17,012 nt of DNA, from the NCBI GenBank assembly GCA_016840645.1, contig JAEORY010000027.1:1-17012 (forward strand). Reading direction: 5' to 3'. The notes beneath the pieces are model-generated. The model was not told where the DNA came from. It saw nothing but the letters and a program-made list of their open reading frames with translations, and searched no databases. The stretch is from Candidatus Borrarchaeota archaeon. Lineage in GTDB: Archaea; Asgardarchaeota; Sifarchaeia; Borrarchaeales; Borrarchaeaceae. Numbering within the stretch: position 1 is the stretch's first letter; each line of letters begins with the position of its first letter. The translations under genes and the position numbers were made by a program. Below are positions 12,938-17,012 of the stretch, piece by piece.

Positions 12938-15900
12938 ATGATCAACGACTTAAGGGGAAAAAAAATCGAAGTAATTCTCGTCACAGGCATAATGATGGTA
13001 GCTCCGCTTCTTTTCTTCTTATTATTAAGTTCATTCAGTATTTTCCTCCTGGTTGCTGTAATTGAACTATTCTGTATCGCTTTTCTTGGCATCAGAAGAA
13101 GGGCAAGGAGCCAATTAAAAAATGAACGAGCAAATCAAACAACCAAGATTCCATCCTATAATATCGAATCCACAAATATCCTCCAATCAGTCAATCATAA
13201 AGAAAAGAATAGAGTGAATAATGGAAATATTCAACTACAAATTCCCGACTTAATGAATGATGAAAGTCTCTTCATTGTCGACACCTTCAATGAATTAGAG
13301 TTCTTTGAAGTTTTTCTAGACTTAAAGGGAAAGGAAGAGACTGTTATGCTCGTCACTAAAAACCCTAATTCTCTTCCAGAATGGGTATGCGGCATTATGG
13401 CATTTAAAATTGAAAAATTCACACATACACAAACCTATACGCAGGAAAGCATAACAGCTTTACTTGATCACTTAGTTGGAAAAACATTCTCAATTTCATA
13501 TGTAACCGATCTTGATCATGCCTACATTCGAGTAATAAAAGAACGACCTATTACTACCACATTTCCTGCTGCTGCAAATGTCTTGATTGCCGAATTGTTA
13601 GAAGATTTCTTGTTAGTTTATGACGCATTCATCACAGAGTTTCCAGGTTGCGAAATACGACAACTTATCGATAAAGCACTGATCAGCCATTTGTTCGGGG
13701 CGCTTGTAGACTTTGAATCACAATCTGAAATCACTGCACTTACTGCAAAAAAGAAAGATATTGAGACAGAATTAGAATACAATAAAGTCGAAATACAATC
13801 TGTTAGGGCGTTTTTCTTACCTAAACAACTCAGAAATAGATACGGAACTATCGAACGAACTAATGATTTGTATTATTATGATATGACAGAAGGCGATCTT
13901 GATGTCACACCATTCTTACTTGCAACCATGGCTATGCAATTCCAGAATTATTTAGCGTTTTTAGTAATCGCAGTGATTTTACTTGCGATTTGGACTCTAA
14001 TAAAAGAATTAAGGAATAAAAATGAACCTAGTGCTACTGTAAGACTCAAAAGAATTGTCCCTGTTTTTGAAAACGTCTGGATAAGCGGAAATTATGCCTT
14101 TGTCCAAAAAAGAGGAAACATAGTCCATGCTCTAGCAATTCATCAAATTGGTGAAGGAATACCCCGAACGGTTAGCAGCAGTTCATATTCTCAAGAAAGT
14201 CCTATAACAAAAACCGATGGCTTGCAGAGACTTTTCAGGACACTTTCTAAAAACAGATCGAATTTAAGGTCATTTGTTCATGCGAAGGGTCGTATAGCTA
14301 ACACAAATGTTGAATTAGTTGATGAAGAAATATTGGACGGCAGAAGGATGCTTTACAATCCTGAACCATACTATCAAATTACACCATATTTCGTTGTAAC
14401 TCAGCCGTTTGTGTATGATGGGCAAGAGAAGCTTAACGATTTGTTAGCGAGATTTGATGAAGCGAATCAGCAGCTGAAAGTTTCTATTAAGAATGCTTTT
14501 CCAACTCTGAAGCTTATACCCACAAATCCAAAGAAAGTCTCGTTGAGTCTTGAATATCTTTTATCCCAGCTCTATTCTTCGTATTCTATTGAAGCTGTGA
14601 AACTAGATCAATCACAAAAAGATTCGGAAATTAAAGTAGGAGTCTTCAAAAGACCCTTAGAGGCGGATAGCTGTTACTTTTCAAAGAGACAAAGCCAAGG
14701 ATTTTTCGAGGTAGTTAGTGGAGTAGCTAAAAGATATCAACCAGCTCAATTTGCAATTCCAGCAAAGACTGAGAATACAATCTTTTTGGGCTATGCCGTA
14801 GACACAATATCCGATACTGTTACAACTCGTGAGGTCGGTTTTGATATACAGCATTTGAAAACAAACATAGGCGTATATGGATTGGATCGGATTACAACAA
14901 CAAGACGCATAATTCACGAGTTGTGCAAAAGACAATATAATGTGATTTTAATTGATCCACAGTATTCAGAAAGGGCAAAGAGAAATGAACCAAACTATTT
15001 TGATCTTCCAGCACACTCATTAAAATTAGGAACTGATTTTAGTTTTAATCCACTAGATAGAATGGGCGGAAACATAGGGGACTTCATTGATGGCTTTCTA
15101 ACAATATTACAGAAAATTTATGGCAAGGGAGATCTTAGTCGTTGGCAATTTGTCACCAAGAAATTAAAAGAACTCTATGAGTCAAAAATGAATGATGGTG
15201 AGAATGATCCTACTTTAATTGAGTTATTAGAATGCTTAGAATTCTCCGAGGATGAAGAATTCATCGAATTTGGCACTCCTGCACTTGAAGAACTAAAAGA
15301 TGTTTTGGAAAGAATTTTATCAGACCGAAAAAGAATCGCTGCAATTGGTTCTACAACTTCACATCCATTTCATATGCTGTTCAACACTGAAGGTTTAACC
15401 GTAATTGATCTATCAGACTTTAGCGATAGGAACTTCCTATCATTCCTCCTTCAACTCCTGATTCATTCAATTCACACTTACCGAAGATACAACCCCTCAG
15501 GCTCTCAAAACACCGTATTAATCATAGAAAATTCCGATATGATCTTCCCTGAGGCTTCATATCTCGTAGCTTATCGTTACAGATCGAGAGTAGAGAAATT
15601 CTTTGCTTTGGAAAGTTTGCGGAACACAGCACTCATCGTCTCTATGGAGTCGCCTAGCGAAACTCCTTATCTGTTCAATCTTCCAAGAACGAAGGTAATA
15701 GGACGTGTCACTAGAGCCGCAGATATAGAAATAGTTCGTGATACATTAGGATTGAAGGAGAGGGGTATTGATGCTCGTTCGCCTCATCCACTGCAGGAAA
15801 CGTACTTAAGAACTATGAAGAGTAATCACGCCATATTATACTTGCAGAAAAAAGGCGAAGAAGCGCAATATGTTCCACTGAAAGTTGAAGAACTGCTAAC

Positions 15901-16927
15901 AATTCCTAGATCAACTGAGAGGGATGATGATCAAAAAACTGAATCACTCCCACCGTCACCGATATGGAATAATGGAAAATTAAAGCAAACAGTACTGGAA
16001 AAAGATTTCGGCAGTGACAGTGAAGTTGATCTGTATTACAGTATTTTGCATACATTAAGAGATATGGGCGATCGGGGTGTAATATATTCTGCACTTTCAG
16101 AAATGTTACATGATACTACTGATGAAAAACAACTTGCTAAGGCAACAATAAATTTGATCAAGAAACGATATGTTTTTCGGAAAGAATACACTCCGAGAGA
16201 TTCATATAAACCCCTTACAACTATTGGTATAAGTCCAAAAGGACTTCAGGCCATTGAAGAGTATGAAATGAAGAAAACCCTGAAGATGCAGCAATCGATT
16301 AATTCTGGTAAATCCTTTACAGATAGTAATAATGATTCTGACAAAAATATCGAGATTGATCATCCTGAACTTCCACAGACATCTTTAATCAATAGCGAAC
16401 CTGGAATTGAAAGCTATCTTAAATCAATAGAAGAAAAAGCATCCTCAAATGATGCAAGAAACCTATTGAAACAGGCAAATGAATTAAGGAACAATTATCC
16501 TCAAGCAGCAACGTCCTCAATAGTCTTTTGTTATGATGCGATAAAAATAGCGCTCCTACGATTACTTGAGATTGATACAGATGCAAAAATAGAGTTAGAT
16601 CAAATTGTACGCGCTTTAATTAATTGCGAAATTGCTCTTCCTATTGACTATTCAGGCTTACAAAACATTATACAAAAACATAAACTGGCAATAGTTAAAG
16701 GAATTATGCTCGAACAAGCGGATATCGACTCCATAATTGGGGATACTGAACTCATTATAGCTGAATTAGAGAAATTCAAACTTAAGGTCAGAGACCGTAT
16801 ACGCGTAATTAAACAACTGTTAAGTGACGACCCATTAGAAGAACAAGAAATTGAGAACATCAAAGGAGAAAAAATCGAACAATGTGCTCTTTTTTTAGGG
16901 CGGATGCTGGAAATGCCAAATAGGTAA
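12938..16927 (+). CDS. giant membrane-anchored HerA/VirB4-like protein with degenerate P-loop
   Basis: A 1329-residue protein. Two N-terminal membrane helices (about 10-52) and a third (about 330-356) flank a domain of unknown function. A second unassigned region (about 370-620) leads into a HerA/FtsK/VirB4-type ATPase core (about 640-985). In that core, GVYGLDRITTT (645-655) lies exactly where GxTGxGKT is expected, without the lysine. NPLD (704-707), TVIDLSDF (821-828), the Walker B-like LIIEN (861-865) and IGRVTRAADIEIVRDTLGL (921-939) match HerA landmarks. A winged-helix-like segment (about 1028-1108), a polar linker and a helical C-terminal domain (about 1155-1295), possibly HEPN-like, complete it. 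HerA-family proteins pump DNA or protein as hexamers; loss of the P-loop lysine suggests a structural or regulatory subunit. It follows the membrane protein by 22 bases. Confidence 0.75.
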   Translation: MINDLRGKKIEVILVTGIMMVAPLLFFLLLSSFSIFLLVAVIELFCIAFLGIRRRARSQLKNERANQTTKIPSYNIESTNILQSVNHKEKNRVNNGNIQLQIPDLMNDESLFIVDTFNELEFFEVFLDLKGKEETVMLVTKNPNSLPEWVCGIMAFKIEKFTHTQTYTQESITALLDHLVGKTFSISYVTDLDHAYIRVIKERPITTTFPAAANVLIAELLEDFLLVYDAFITEFPGCEIRQLIDKALISHLFGALVDFESQSEITALTAKKKDIETELEYNKVEIQSVRAFFLPKQLRNRYGTIERTNDLYYYDMTEGDLDVTPFLLATMAMQFQNYLAFLVIAVILLAIWTLIKELRNKNEPSATVRLKRIVPVFENVWISGNYAFVQKRGNIVHALAIHQIGEGIPRTVSSSSYSQESPITKTDGLQRLFRTLSKNRSNLRSFVHAKGRIANTNVELVDEEILDGRRMLYNPEPYYQITPYFVVTQPFVYDGQEKLNDLLARFDEANQQLKVSIKNAFPTLKLIPTNPKKVSLSLEYLLSQLYSSYSIEAVKLDQSQKDSEIKVGVFKRPLEADSCYFSKRQSQGFFEVVSGVAKRYQPAQFAIPAKTENTIFLGYAVDTISDTVTTREVGFDIQHLKTNIGVYGLDRITTTRRIIHELCKRQYNVILIDPQYSERAKRNEPNYFDLPAHSLKLGTDFSFNPLDRMGGNIGDFIDGFLTILQKIYGKGDLSRWQFVTKKLKELYESKMNDGENDPTLIELLECLEFSEDEEFIEFGTPALEELKDVLERILSDRKRIAAIGSTTSHPFHMLFNTEGLTVIDLSDFSDRNFLSFLLQLLIHSIHTYRRYNPSGSQNTVLIIENSDMIFPEASYLVAYRYRSRVEKFFALESLRNTALIVSMESPSETPYLFNLPRTKVIGRVTRAADIEIVRDTLGLKERGIDARSPHPLQETYLRTMKSNHAILYLQKKGEEAQYVPLKVEELLTIPRSTERDDDQKTESLPPSPIWNNGKLKQTVLEKDFGSDSEVDLYYSILHTLRDMGDRGVIYSALSEMLHDTTDEKQLAKATINLIKKRYVFRKEYTPRDSYKPLTTIGISPKGLQAIEEYEMKKTLKMQQSINSGKSFTDSNNDSDKNIEIDHPELPQTSLINSEPGIESYLKSIEEKASSNDARNLLKQANELRNNYPQAATSSIVFCYDAIKIALLRLLEIDTDAKIELDQIVRALINCEIALPIDYSGLQNIIQKHKLAIVKGIMLEQADIDSIIGDTELIIAELEKFKLKVRDRIRVIKQLLSDDPLEEQEIENIKGEKIEQCALFLGRMLEMPNR

Positions 16928-16929
16928 TA

Positions 16930-16978
16930 TTCGATATTAATCGAAAGACTTCTGGATGAGCTGCAAATGGCTCATTTT
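16930..16978 (+). terminator. palindrome and hairpin-T terminator after the HerA-like gene
   Basis: Immediately after the stop codon, TTCGAT-ATTA-ATCGAA (16930-16945) is a perfect inverted repeat. A second hairpin follows, ATGAGC (16956-16961) with GCTCAT (16970-16975), running into TTTT. Together they look like a terminator closing the block. The remaining 34 bases of the window show nothing further. Confidence 0.45.
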
Positions 16979-17012
16979 CAACCTCAATTGCCACTATATT
17001 CGAAAGGGGATC

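Noticed and set aside
1..17012. CRISPR array or tRNA gene
   Set aside because: I saw no regularly spaced identical repeats and no cloverleaf with a TTC-loop box anywhere on either strand.

Overview
The window reads as archaeal chromosome, most likely from an Asgard archaeon. Three genes point that way: a truncated eukaryote-like small GTPase at the left edge, a TFB (TFIIB-type) initiation factor, and a RadB-like RecA-family ATPase. Several genes also have TATA-type boxes at the right distance for short-leader or leaderless transcripts. The DNA is AT-rich throughout, with one sharp exception: a GC-rich island near 7.97-8.35 kb. The Asgard assignment is inference; euryarchaea share RadB and TFB, but Rab/Arf-like GTPases with a WDLGGQ switch are typical of Asgard genomes.

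Layout. 1-313 (-) is the 5' part of the small GTPase gene. 639-1394 (+) is a HAD-family phosphatase. 1525-2129 (+) is a two-gene cassette of small proteins, the first weakly resembling DUF4258/RelE-fold toxins. 2224-4642 (-) is a two-gene operon of paralogous SAM-dependent methyltransferases, with a TATA box and three copies of GAGTTCAT at its promoter. 4990-5433 (-) is a small exported-protein gene with a perfect ribosome binding site but no normal start codon. 5593-6294 (-) is the RadB-like ATPase. 6424-7038 (-) holds a small membrane protein and a membrane-anchored winged-helix protein.

7254-7793 (+) is a nuclease-fold protein of PD-(D/E)XK type with a degraded active site. 7970-8350 is the GC-rich island. 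It is packed with hairpins and compensating stems, and looks like the omega-RNA/right end of an IS200/IS605 (IS1341-type) transposon that has lost its protein genes. It abuts 8389-8736 (+), a small YdjM-like membrane protein. 8768-10090 (-) is a TFB with an added C-terminal winged helix, and an approximately 600-base regulatory gap follows.

10693-16927 (+) is a co-oriented block: an ArsR-type winged-helix regulator, a helical protein of unknown function, a polytopic membrane protein with an HxxxH motif, and a 1329-residue membrane-anchored HerA/VirB4-type protein. The P-loop of the last is degenerate while its Walker B region is kept. The last two lie 22 bases apart and look like a functional pair. 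This is the best candidate in the window for an undescribed system: a membrane complex built around a pseudo-ATPase and a possible pseudo-protease.
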